Part shown: positions 21,230 to 34,900 of the stretch, one piece after another
Numbering within the stretch: position 1 is the stretch's first letter
Layout of the letters: every line of letters starts with the position of its first letter
NCBI RefSeq assembly: GCF_005239225.2
Contig: NC_133290.1
Coordinates: 13,834,204-13,898,203, forward strand
Source of the DNA: Populus alba
Taxonomy: Eukaryota > Streptophyta > Magnoliopsida > Malpighiales > Salicaceae
DNA length: 64,000 bases
Reading direction: 5' to 3'
Notes under the pieces: generated by a model
Databases searched by the model: none
What the model was told of the DNA's origin: nothing
What the model saw: the letters and a program-made list of their open reading frames with translations, nothing else
Program-made: the position numbers and the translations under genes

Positions 21230-22618
21230 TCAATGGCTTCTGAGTGTGTTTTGTGATCGTTTTGTTATCTTGGGATTTTAGTAGCTAAACCTATAATATG
21301 GTTTTATCTAAACTCAAACCTTTTGTTGGTTTTGTGTTATTCTAAGAAGCACAGCATCTGATTTGCTGTTGGGAGGGGCAGCGGCTATGCTCCTTTGTCC
21401 TCCCCCTGACTCTTGTCGATGTCAGTGAGAATAAAATTATTTTATCTAAGGTTGATTTCATATTATATTAAGGCTGTTCTTAATTTATGTCATCCTTGCT
21501 GTTCCTTAATAGGTTGCCTCGTTTTCCTTGTCCAATCAACTCTATTATATTAGGCATTCCAAAGCAACTTGCTGCTTTGTTTTGCATTCCTTACTTGTTA
21601 ATGATGAAAATCTGCTGGGCTGTGGCAAAAATGGAGGTATGGATAGCTCTCAGGGATCAGCGATGGATGTGTCAAAATGCCTGCACTCTGCATATACCAT
21701 TCTATTTGCTCCCTTCAGCAAGATCAAGAGCTTATCAAAAGGATATAATTGTCATATTTGGTTGACGATTATATCACAATTTTTATCTAAAACATCAGTT
21801 TAGAATTGACCCAAGTTTAAAAACAAAATTGAAACATCACAATTTATAATTGAACCGAGTTGATTTAATAGCTCGCGAGATGACCCAAAAAACAACCTAG
21901 TCGCCAAATCCAAGCCTGTGGTCTAATGATTACAACATTTGTCGTTGGTAATCAATAGTTGAGAGCAGAAGAAATATAAAATTAATCCATCGGGTCTGGT
22001 CTCCCATAGCCATCCAACTTGGGGAAAGGGGAAGGTTTACATTTTCTTGACAACCATGTTCATAGGAGCTTAGCTTGCTTGTATATACGAAATCGGTAAC
22101 ACAAACACGAGGGCAAAATTGGGGGACTTTGTTCCCTACATGGAGGAATATGATTATCCTCACAAAATCCACATCGAATGTCCATGTTTTGAGGAATAAC
22201 ACATTATTGACTCCATTGGTTAATGAAAGAAAACTGAGCAGAGATGCAGCAAAATGAAATGGCCATTCCTAAGGGGAGATTTTTTGCTTCTTCTTGTACC
22301 TTTTTGCAACCGGCAAGCAGCTGCTTCTTTTAGAGAATAATCCCCCTTTTTTACAAACTAATGATTTTCATCGTGGATTGGAGTTAATACCTAAATTTAA
22401 CAGCACAATGAGGACAAGATGCGACAGATCTACTCAGATGTAGAAGAGATATGACTCGTTATTTTACAAGGGCATAACTGCCATGCAAGCGTCTGCCCTA
22501 ACTCAACTTATTTTGTTACTAACCCTAATCAACCCCAGGAAAGGAAAAAAAAAAATTAAAAATTGATTTTTCCACCTGGGGGTTTGGGACAAATAATGAA
22601 AGATTAGAAACCAATGAT
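21230..22618. other. Convergent 3' flanks between the DUF7870 gene and TAF1
   Basis: Two genes end toward each other here. The left part holds the 3' UTR of the plus-strand gene; the right part, up to 22618, holds the TAF1 3' UTR. A weak protein-like frame on the plus strand at about 21600-21740 is not recognisable and may be a remnant or chance. Confidence 0.45.
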
Positions 22619-22966
22619 TCAAATACCAGCTTCAGCTTCAGATAAGCTATCCTGTTTCTCCATCAACAAGAAATCACATATTTCCAGAAGCTGGTCTGCA
22701 AGGGGAGGAATACCAGGGTTCCGTCCATCGTTATACAAGTGAGCATTGTAAGCAATCTGCCACATATCATGTCTGAACTCATTTCGGTTCTTGTATTCCA
22801 TCTTCCTCGCCTTGTCCTTAATAGTTGAAAGATCCATGGGGCGTTTTATGATGTGCAAGTAGTCAGGAGCCTCCTTCTTCAGGACCGGTTTCAAGAAAAG
22901 ATATGACACTTCCAACCTATCTTTAAGAGCATCCACAATACCTTCCAAGATGTTTGCCAATCCAAC
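22619..22966 (-). CDS. TAF1: TAF1 last exon: bromodomain
   Basis: Encodes residues 1774-1888. The single bromodomain, which binds acetyl-lysine on histones, includes the ZA-loop region (KRPMDLSTIK) and the conserved asparagine in AYNAHLYNDG at residue 1852. Human TAF1 has two bromodomains; plant TAF1 has one, as here. The domain is encoded entirely by this one exon, after an intron of 686 bp. The stop codon is at 22619-22621, leaving a short tail (SLSEAEAGI) after the last helix. Confidence 0.93.
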   Translation of the reverse strand, partial: VGLANILEGIVDALKDRLEVSYLFLKPVLKKEAPDYLHIIKRPMDLSTIKDKARKMEYKNRNEFRHDMWQIAYNAHLYNDGRNPGIPPLADQLLEICDFLLMEKQDSLSEAEAGI

Positions 22967-25900
22967 CTGGACAGAAGTTGAGAAAATTCAATTAACTTAG
23001 TTCAGGTTTTCATACAAAAGCATCGATAAGATTTTGCAGATAAAATTATAATTTCTGCATATTGTTTTTTCAATTAAGGGATGTGGCACTATAGGTAGAC
23101 TCCCAAGTCCATTTAGGTAAGAAAATTGTATTTTAGTCGTTAATACTTCCCAAGTAAATAAAAAATACTGCTCAGGATAAGTTAAAAAACAAGTTGCATG
23201 ATGGCCAGTGAGACAATCCTATCAGAAACATTTCAAATGAATGTGGAAGGAAAAGCCTCGCGTGTTTAAATTTTTATGCAATTCCCAGTCACCACTGAAT
23301 TGAGCAACCACTAAATCAGTACACTGAAAGAGAAACTCCTCAAAACCAACCAGGACCGAAGAGGTGAACACTAAATGGTTGTTAACAAGCTTTTCAGAAA
23401 TAATAGCACTGACGAGCTCTAAACCATAACTTTTAAATTGGGGCTCTATACCCTCTAAAATATCTCTGTGCTTCTAAAAAATGTTAAGGTGGAAATAAAA
23501 GCTAAGCTAGCACAATTTCACAAAAGACAATTTGACCAATAAAGGTCTTCCAAACCATTGCATAAAAGGAACGATGGATGATGGTAAAACAGGAAACTAT
23601 ATAAGCAGAGCACAAACCACATGGAAATAATAAGGTTAGAGTTGGTCAGTACCTCTCCAACCCTACGACGCTTGGTTGCCGGGGTATAATCAGCACCATA
23701 TTTCCCTACATCAACAACAGGTCGCCTTTTTGCACCCCGATCTCTTTCTGGCATCCTTCTCTCATTTCTGTCTGCCCTGAAATCATCCAAGTGATCACTG
23801 ATTTCGGGCCTTTTCTTCTTCTTCTTCGTCTTCTTTTTGGCTTTTTGGCGTTCTTCTTCCTCCCAATCCCATCTAATGGTTTCTGTGTATCTTTCAATCT
23901 CAGCTAATTTTTCTTGTTCTTCACGTGACCTCATTTCTTCTTCAAAAATCCTCCTTGCTCTATCTTCTCTCAGTCTATCGGCAGCTCTCTGCTTCTGCTC
24001 CTCTTCCCACCATCTTCTGTCCTCCCTAGCTTTTCTCTTACCTGACTCTTCAGAGAAACGCATGGTTTTCCCAGGCTTCTCAAAACTGGACAGTTCAACT
24101 ATTTTTTTAGTTTTTCGATGCTCATAACCAGGGCTTCCATCCTGACTAACCCGGTCCAGATCAATAATCTCTTTGGGCTGTTTGATAACGATTTTCTTTT
24201 GAGTCTTTTTTCTATCTTTTTCTGCTGGTGGACGTATCACAATGGAGGGCTTATGAGGATCAACATGGTCTCTGTCCATGTATGTTGGTGGTCGTATCAC
24301 AATAGAGGGCTTATGTGATTCACTTTGGCCTCTCTCAGTATCCATTGGGGGTCGTATCACAATAGATGGCTTATGTGATTCAACCTGTACGTTTTCAGGT
24401 TTCACCTTGTTGAAAATTTTTATTTTACTAACCTTAGAAGTCGCCCTGCTCCCAGTGTCAATATCAGAGCTGACAGGTCGGACATTGGACGTGGTAGGTT
24501 GATTAGAAGTATCCGCAGCCCCATCAGAAGGTTTATCAGAAAATTTCTCTGTGGAACCACACTTGAACTTCACTGGAAGAGATTTTGCTAAACTAGATTT
24601 TTCACCCTCAGTAGCTTCAATTTTGGTTGTGATTTTGGAGATCATCTTCTTCTTCTGCAACTTATGCTGGGACACATTCAAGAGATCCTGGGAAGTGGAT
24701 TTTCTAGAAGACTTTTCCAAATCTATAGTTTCTGTTGGTGTTTCAGGCTCCTTTCCGTACTTAGGGCAGTTTTTATTGGTCTTCATGTGTCCAAGCTGGA
24801 AAATAAAAAGGTAATACAATTACAACTGAAATTCTTCTGAAGCATTGCGAAGAAAAAAAACACAGCTAATTTGGTAAGTTGTGCACCTGTCCACAGGCTC
24901 CACAAACGAATCTCTCTCTTGCTGATTTCTTCTCCTTGAAAATCTGGATTGGAAACAAACAAAATTAAAGGTTGTTCAGGGCTGAAAATGGAAATGCTAG
25001 AATTCAAAAGTTGAAATGGGAAGTAGTGTTTCACATGTTAAAAATCCAAGTAGATGCAGCTTTAAAATGTAGCATGATAGCTATTGAAACACTGGCTATT
25101 CTAGAACAACTACCAGTGCAAGAAATGATTACGAAGCCCAATGGCTGTCCAGAATAGAAATATAACACCTCATATAACCCAGGTTGCATCTATATCACTA
25201 AACACAACTTGGTACGAGAAGCCTTGTACATTATTATCGGTAGCAATTAGAGACACGCCACTATGACATAAGCCATGAAAGGAATTTCGTGCATCTTTTT
25301 AGGGAAGGCGGAGAACTTGATTTTTTTAAAAAAATTTAAACTAAACTGTTTGGAAAACTGAGTCAGAGAAGAAGCACATGTATTTGGGTTTTGTGAGTTA
25401 CAGAATGCATCCTAATAACATCATCTCCTGCTTTTCTACTTAGCAGAAATTAAAGGAGGAGCCTCTAGTTGGTAAGCATGTCATACCTAAATTCTTTGCT
25501 TGAGTAAGTTTCAACCAAACTACAAATTAGTCAAAACACAAAAAATGATTATCCTATGCTTCTCTTTCATATCTTCTATTTCTTCTATGCTCCCATAATC
25601 ACATATCTAGACGTTGCACAGTAAGACAGCAGATTCAGTACAAATTTATGATACATGATAAGGTGTACTCAACGTGAAAGGATTTCTTAAGTACAACCAC
25701 ACAAAAAATTAGAGAACATGTTATATCACAAAAACAAAAGAGAAAATACCCATGCATTATATCTGCCAGAATCTGTATCTTTGAATAAATCTTCCTAAAA
25801 CAAAATTTCCAATAACAAAGATAAAGTTGCATATGTACTGAAGAAAAGATGAATACGCTCACATGATTAAGTCCATCTGCCATTATTACTTTTGCCTTCA

Positions 25901-28900
25901 GTGGAGGTGTGCTGAAGGCACCATTCTTTTTCACTGTTTTCACCTTCTCAGACATCTTCCCCTTAATAGATAAGGTTTCAAGCTGCCATCACAAGATAGT
26001 CACTGGTGTACACTTTCACAAGCAGGAAGAAATTATCTAACCATAAGATATGACAGCAAACTGGAAGTGAATTGGCCAAGAAAAATGCAGGTTTAACAAC
26101 AATGAACAATGTAGTTAAGGTTTAAGGTGGAATGTATTTACCTCCTTCAAGTCTCTAATGTTGTTCTCTTTTGGTGCATATGATCCATTGGGTTGGGTTT
26201 TGTTCATTTTCTTACCCCAGTGAACATTGTCAACAAAATTTGGTTTCGTAGGTGTCAATACTGCATCAACACCAACATTTCTTGTTTTTTTCTTCCTTTT
26301 CTGCTCAGCCTCCTCATCTGCAGCACAGCAAGTCACCACAGTCTAAGCTAAATTATAAAGTAACAACATGCAATCTATGATTCATCTACCAAAATTTTCC
26401 ATCTAAGTTAGCTCCTTGAGTACAAGGGTTATGCCACATTAGCAAAAACTAATCAACATTCAAACAGAAAAGCACTTGTAAATGAAGTGGAACAGAACCT
26501 AAACCTTAAATGAAATTCCACCAAACTAGAAGATTAAAGACACACACAAGTACAATGTGAAAAGAAGAAAATAAGTGCCATGATACATATGTTTCAGTGC
26601 GTAAAGGTAGTAACAGTGATAAACCAAGATTAATAAGAGGCTTATGCTCCCCGATATGTGGCAGCACATTGACTGCCATGTTCTTGGCAGCAGGAAATTT
26701 TTATGCTGAGATATAACTGTTTCAACTATCTAGAAGTCCACAGAAGTATGCAAGCAATAGTTAATCAGAAATGGCCATATGAAGTATTAAGAAAACAAAC
26801 AAACCATACCATCCATAAGCAACCTGCACAGTTCAGCTGCCTCAGCAGCTTCATCTTCAAATTCCTCTTCTGCCTGAGCTTGCGATGGGCGTCTTCTCAT
26901 TTTTATCCCCTTAACACCATCTCCTTTGTCATGCTTGGAATCGTAATTATTCTCGTCTCCTTCAAATTCTTCTGCATCAAGTAAGTTTTCTAGGTCTCCA
27001 GCAAAGGAATCCAGATCGCTATTTGCTTCAGAATCACTTTCAATTTCATCGCTATCCAATGCTGAAAGAGATTGAACTTGACGATCCCAAATTTCTTGGC
27101 ACTTTTCTCTTGTCTGTTGATGTAGCTGAAGAAAGGACATTCGTTGGCCACGTGCATATTTGCTGATAGTTGTTGGATCAACCTTTACCCCACATGAAGC
27201 TTGTTCACTTGATAGCTTGCGTATCATGGCAATACGATGCCACCTTGTCTGTTTTGCAATCTGCTCATCAGGTACATTGAACTTCAGAAGTACCTGGAAA
27301 TAAGAGAATAATTGAATCAATCATTTACATCTTTCTTGTTAATCACTATCAATTATACTCTCTTAAGGATAGGTTCGATGAATTTAAGGCTGTTATTTAC
27401 TAGCCATGTTGTGTAGTTACTGGGAGTCGGTAAAATTGGAGATCACTCTGTGGTTAATGCATAAAGAAGAGGACTTTTGTTTTGGTGGCTTTGTTTAGAA
27501 TGCAATAAAAAAAGATGAATAGGTACTGTCACATTGTTAACTAAATGAAAAGGGATGAGGCACAGGATTAGTGTGCCTCACTGGTGCCACTGAAAAATCT
27601 AAAGCGAGCTTTGTAGCTGGATCTGTCTGGTCAAGTTTTTCTATTACCATGTGAGAATTTTGCTAAATGTTTGATGTCGGTAGCTTAATTAATAAATGGT
27701 TTTACCATATCAAATAAAACAATGTCCATGGCTTCATATGAAGCATGGTATCCTAGATATGGGATTTCAGTGGAAGAAAGAAAGAAACTTCACTATCCCT
27801 TTCTCCATGCTGTGTTATAATGATTATCTCTACTAGATATTTAACTAAATCTACCCCAATGCCTGTTATAATACATGTTTCTGAGACTGATGAGTTCTAT
27901 GCAGTTTCCTGGATGGTTGTTTCAAGCTAATCATCTCCAAGATATGATCTATTCAGAATAATTGAGGATCAATAATTGGAAATTCCTTTGAAGAAAAAAA
28001 TTAACACACCTCTCTTGCAGCCTCCATGCTCAATCTACGAAGGTCAGCATCTGTCCCAGTAACAGTGGAACCTCCTCGACCAGCACCTGCTTTTTTCTTC
28101 ACCACTGCATTTGAAATTGGTGCCTTGGGAGCAGTACGAACATAGCTAAATCCTAGGCCCCGGCCAGATGGATCACCAACACCAGTAATTTCAAGGCGCT
28201 CAATATTTTCTCTATCCTGAATGCAAAAAATTAACATTGAAGAAAAAAAAGAGTATATTTTTCTAAACAATAGCATAGCCCTGCCAAATCCTAAAATTCT
28301 GAAATGGAAAATAACCAGTAAAGAGGGGAAAAAGAAACTACTCCGGTACAGCAATAAATAACAACTAGAGCTTTGTGAACTAGCTAACCACTTGCAATAT
28401 TACTTCTGTAACATTTTGAAAAGTAAGAAAACCAATTACAACATTATCTCAGAAGAAATTGCTAGATTGTCACAATACAGCAACACAAAGTTGACATACT
28501 GGAATGACACAGTGGCTACCCAACTTTCTTTTCTAATTTATTTTTTTGACAAGGATCGAAAAACATCTACAGAAAGATGTCAAGGAGTTGCCCACCATTT
28601 ACAGAATGAAAAATAACATGCAAAATGAAGAATCTGCAAGTTATATCCCATCATCTGCATTTCTATAAGATTTTATGTACAAAAACAACAATAATTCTTT
28701 TTCCTTAAGATTTTATGTATAAAAAATAACAATGATTATTTTCCTTTGCACACACTTTTGTCTTATTCCTCTCAGCAAATGAGAAGTTGCTACTCCTAGA
28801 ACACACCTCTAGAGCCCTTTTCCTACAAAAATGTACCACCAAACATTCATCTTTTGCAACCACACTCCAGACACACACACTAATACAAGTCATATTCAGT

Positions 28901-31900
28901 TTGCTCAGGGATTGGGAATAGAATATGGGTATGATTCTAGTGCCAATTCCAATTAGGATTATTCACATTCAATTTATAGGAAATTGAAAGTAATTGTAAT
29001 AGGGTCCTAATTCAACTAAAAAAGAGATCCATTTATTTCACTTATAATACAACTCAGTTCTTGTGGAATTGCAGTCCTTGTTGCTAACAAACCAAACAAT
29101 ATCAAGCAAGAAAAAGAACGAGATTTCCAATCTCTACTGAACCAAACACTATCATATAAAGTTCTATCCCAAAAACAATGAAGCAACAAGGGAACAAGTT
29201 TCTCAATCAATCTTCAAGTCAATCCCAGAGAAATGACAATCTAACATCCAAAAGAATCAATTTCTTAGTGTAGAATAGTTAAGGAAACAAAAAAGAAGAA
29301 CACTCTCACAATGGAAATGATATTTCTTTATATAAGCTCTTAAGAGAACAGATATTCACACATAGTGACTGGTAGCTCCATCCAAAACATGTTCAAATGC
29401 AATGCTGACCTTAAAGGGCATTAGGATCAGAGATGGTTTAAGAATGTAACAAATCAGAAAAAGAATACCTTACCTGGTTTGTACAAGCAACAAAATTGCT
29501 GCTCAGGCTCCATGGAGTTATCTGAAGTTCTCTTTCGATGTGTGACGCTGCAGCCAAAGCTATTGCTTCGTCAGGGAGCTGACTCATTGCAGTCGAAACA
29601 CTAGTGGGAAGTGTTAGCCTTGTAATCCCCAAGTGTTTAAGACGATACAGACCAGCTTGCATGCTTTCATAGGCACAAACCTAAACCCAAAATGAGGGGG
29701 ATAAATCATATATTTATTTAAAAGAAAAGGGAGAAGTACATGAAGCAACAAAGCGCAGGAATTTTCAGCATACAAGAAAATTCAGATGATCTTTGTTCCT
29801 AGGACAGAAAGCTGTAGTAAACCATCAGATTCATTAGGTTCACCAATGGCCGAAGTTGAAAGTTTATGGATCCACAAGGTAGCAGTTATCAATCATTTTA
29901 GTTTAACAATTTATTCTTAAGCGAGATATGAACTAATTTTCCTATAAAAAGATTATTCTTACATAGTGCTAACTATAGAACCTGCCAGTTTCTTCACTTA
30001 CCTTGTGCTAACTATAAAACCTACTGGTTTCTTCACTCTAACAATGCAAGTTAAATGCAATCTCAATTACATTTAGTATGCAGGAATTTTCATCTAATAA
30101 CACTAGCTAGCCAGACAATCGAGTTGCAAATAAAATGAAATGCAATTTCCAAAACAATATTACAGATTACAACATCTTTGCAATTATACAACCTTTCATA
30201 AAATTCAAAAATCTGATTAACAGTGAACTCAAATCAAACCAATCCATGGCTATCAAAACTGATAGCCATACTAGAATCATAAAGGATGAGGAAAAATTAA
30301 AGAGAATTAGAAATAAATTCTGAAACTCACATTCTCTGGTAAGACCATCTTTTTCAATTCCTCTTCAGATGGAATGATGAAATCACGCTTCTTTGCCCAA
30401 AACAAGTGTCCATTTGCATCCTTCTGCATGTTGAATGTCCGTGTAAAGCAAAATACAGGGGACATTGAAAGATTCATTTTTCAAAATGCAAATCCAACAA
30501 TCATCCAAACACATATTATTTACTAATGTCTACAGATCTAATCTAAAACATTATAAAGCAAGAATCATACCCGCAAAATTGTGCACTCCTTGAGCCTCTT
30601 CCGCAAGATGGTCTCCGAAATGTTTGGGAAATGAGCGGACAGCTCATCTGCGCGGATCCAAGGAAGCATCCCACGCTTCTCAGCAGCTCGAAACTCCCGA
30701 TAAAGATACAGTAATAGCCTATTTATGATATATGCCTGAAGATTCTTAGAAGCAGGAGTTAATACCTCCATAAGGGGCTCCTGCAAAGACAGATCAATGA
30801 ATCCAAATTTGTTTGATAACACTTGCACCAAATAATTATTAATTCTCCTATTTCTATATTGAAACATCACAATGTTTTAACTTCTAATGGTGGAATAGAA
30901 AAAAGACTCCCAGGGTGTATGGTATGGGGAGTGTTGGAGAAGAACTTGTATGAGCCAAACTATCACAATATGTAATGTGAATCAAAGCTCTATCATTAAT
31001 GTCCAAACTCCTATCCTCTTACTTTCCCAACTGCCAATTTTTTCCCTATCATGGCTCTCCTTTGAAGTGACCACTTTTGAAAAAAAAAAAAAAAAAAACC
31101 ACATCCTGATCTAGTAAAAATGAAAACCTAGAGTGTGGAGCAATGTTAGGTAGTCATTACATGAAGGAAAATAGAAATAACTCTTAGGTGTTCCAACATG
31201 CAGCACGAATCACTAATCACAACAAACCTCTAAGAAGAAAATGAATCTAGTATAGATTCGAGGATGGAGTCTAATTCAAGGTAACCTGCGAGAAAGCATG
31301 AAAAAAAGCTAAATCAAACCTGTTGTCCAACGACAGCAACTCTGTCAATGCGTCTAATAGAAAGCTTTCCTTTTGCAGAACGAACCAACAAATAGTCAGT
31401 AGGAGGCACCTTGTGGGGAAATAATGGCGCTTTATACATGTTTGTTTCAAGAGATGATTGTCTGCCACCAGCTTTTATGTCTCCAAGGAAAGGGGATTTG
31501 TCAGTCTGCTCTAGTATCACAACGTTTCCCAAGCTGCTTTTTTCATTGCGCAATAAGATACCATTTTGATCACTGGGGCTCAACTTCTGATAGTAAGTGC
31601 GGAGATTGGCACCCATACCAACATTGCTTAATGACAAAGGTCTTTCCTCACAATACCTGCAGTTAGAAAGTAAATGAACCCCTGTAAAAATACCACCATC
31701 ATACTCATGCAAGCATGAGGAAAAAATTAAGAAAATAAAACACCATGAGAAAAGAAACACCACGGTTTAGATGAATTTAATCCTGAAGCAATTATATTTA
31801 TCAAAGTTAAGAATTTAATATGATGCAACAAAAGTGTTTCTATGTGCTTACAAGCTTAATATGAGAACCATCTAGAGAATAGGGATGACAATTTAACCCG

Positions 31901-34900
31901 ACCCGAACCTCATGGATATCCACCTGAACCAACCTTATTTGGTGGGGGGTTTTGGATAGTCACCTTACCCAATGAGTAATGGACAAGGTTTGGACATTGC
32001 CAAACCCAACCTAAAACCCAACTCGAGATATATACATTAGTGTCATGTGCATATATGTGTAGTGCATTTATATTTTCTGAATCCAATATAATGTATATGT
32101 AGACCTATATTGACATAATACTGTATAACTTTTACAGTTCTGCCACTTAATATATGCATATATACCCCATATATATACTACTCTTTTATCATTCTCACTT
32201 ACTATGTGCTGTCCATGACACTTTAGTAAAGAAAGCATAAGCAGAAGATGTTTTAGAACTCACATACTGTAGGCAGTTGTAGAAAATTTGGTTTGGAAGG
32301 AGGGTCACACAAGATTTTGCTAGAATGATGGTCATTTTTAAAATAAGATAACATGGAAAAAAAAAGAGAACAAAGAAAAGTGAGACTTTGGAATTACAAA
32401 AAATATCAAGTGAAGATACATAAAAACACATAAATGGTAAGAGGGAAGAAATGAAAGAGAAAATAGAACATAAAGGAAAACAGGTAACACAGCCATACAA
32501 GAATCTAAGCAATGGTAGCAAATCAACGGTCAACTAGGGAATTCCTCATTTTTACTAGGACAATGATGCATTGACAAGTTTACTGCACATAAAAAGCAAG
32601 CTTTCTGATATTAAATTTTCAAATGAAACTAACGATAAACAAACTAGCTAATTCAGATAAGCATCTCAGGAATATCTATGTGCTAATAACAAAAACTTCG
32701 TATTTAAATTTGCTTCTGTTGGTTCCAAAATATATGTGTGAACAGAAGGCCACGGTAAGAAAATGAAGAGAAGAATACCAAAGGGAATAAAAGATAAGAA
32801 TACCAAAGGGAATAAAAATGGGATTAATTGGAGCATGCAAATCTCTTTATGCCAATTTGAGCATGTTTCAAGTATGTAAATAAGCAAATTTTCTATGAGC
32901 ATGAAAACAGCTTTCTAAATACCTTCAAGGGAGATTTGATGTAGACAAATCCTTATAAAGAACTAAACAGGTATATCTCCATAGTTCTATGCCTAGGAGA
33001 TATAAGACAGGAGAATGCAGGACATAGGAGCGGTACAAGGAAAGACAGAGTGAGAAAAGAAAGATTTTTCTGTCACTTACTCCATTAGAAAAACATGACC
33101 ATCTTTCACAGAAAGGTCAGATTTCTTCTTAAATGCCCCTGGAGGGCGCAGAGACTTGTTCTCACCCGGAATCTTTTGTGCCCTAGGCCACAAGTGAATT
33201 TTTGTACGAACTAGATGAAGCAAGGAGTTTGGCTGAACATTATGAGCAGAAAGAGATTTATGGTCTTCAAGCTCCTTCCCCAAATAAAATAACTTCACAG
33301 TTTCTGATGGCTTGAAATCTATAAAAACAATATTTTTAAGTAAGCTCTTGTTCTTCTTAAATGATTTAGAAATAACAAAATGTATATGTCGATTAACAAC
33401 ACAAGCAATTAAAATAAACTGGATATATTACAAGCAGAAGAGTAATTACAACCTAGCTTCTTTGAAGCTTTTGCTTTGACAGATGAGATATTTTCCTCAG
33501 CATCCACATGTACCTTACTTCCTTTGCCTCCTAAGCTCTTTAAAATAATTTTCATTGGTCCTGCAGTAGGTAGCTTCCCTCGTTCTTTGACAGCCACCTC
33601 ATGGTCATGAGGATACCATAAAGCTTTTGGTCGATGAAAATTAGCTAGATCTTTACTGCAAAAGGAGTATATGAGAAAATGACATATTGTTGATATTCAA
33701 AGGGAGTATTTAGAAAATCCAGGACATAATGCTGATAGGTAAAATCAACACCATGAACCCAAATTTTAATGCATTAGGAAAATGACATATATGAGAAACA
33801 ATACAGCTTGCTGAAAAGAGAACAAGAAAAAAGGGAACCCCATATTTATGCAGATGGTTTGTAAGTCATAATTAAAGGACCACAATAATAGAGAAATTCC
33901 TTATCCAAAAAAAAAAAATAGAGAAATACCATCATCCATTATACTATTGATAAAAGGTGCATGGAGCCTTAAGGCAATTAGGCTTCCTCTTGCCTAAGGT
34001 GCCTAGTGCTACTGTTGGAGCTTGCCTCATAAACAAAAGATCCCAATCTAGCAAGAATATATATTTCAAATAAAGGAAAACAAACAGGCAAAGAATCACC
34101 AAACTTTATCAAACAAAAGGTTTCTAATCAAAATATCAATTTCAATGTCACATATGTGTATGATCAATAAGAAAATCCATGTCAATATACAAATGCCGTG
34201 CTACTACAGCACCCTTTTCTGGTAAGTAACATAGGACTCGTATAGAGTATCTCAAACAAAAAATTCACGATTGATTTCTAACCATCATCAAAATTTACTA
34301 TTTAATCATCATTATCATCCATGTTCATCATTAATATATAAGTTAAGATTCTGGTCTTTTCTCCTTTTACCCTGACAAAATACTCCCTTCAAGTCAATGG
34401 AGTACATCACTTTTACTCGTACGATATTTTTCCCCTTCAGCAATTCTATCCCTCACTATGACTTTCAATAGGCTATCTCAAATTTAAATATTGCTGTAAA
34501 ATGTGAATTAAACGAGGCTTTAAAATGCCAAATTGTTGAAATCAAATATAACTTATCGAAGGAGAAACCCAGCACAATCTAATCTTCTTAATAGTTGAAG
34601 AATAACTGTCACTAAGACCCTGGGAGTTGGAGAACCTAAATTCAAACCCCTATTTTCAAACCGAAAGAACTGAAGGATAATTATTTATCATTTTAAGAAT
34701 AGGCCCAGATATGAAACAGCATAAAGAAGACTGCTACGAGGTAGGCCACTAAATCTTACTTGCTCAACTTCAACTTCATTGTCTGAAGCTTTATTGCAGG
34801 TGCAGAGTGATGAATTTTAATGCCATAAGCAGTTCGTTTGTTAGAATTTGATTGCAATCGCTGAGAATTTTTCCTGTTCATGTAGAACTTGTCATTAGCA

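Noticed and set aside
24278..24502. Plus-strand ORFs opposite the TAF1 repeat exon
   Set aside because: Shadows of the 60-bp repeat; the minus frame is the conserved TAF1 frame.
24796..24819. N-terminal extension MYYLFIFQ of the TAF1 zinc-knuckle exon
   Set aside because: The acceptor at 24796-24797 shows that these residues are intron translation.
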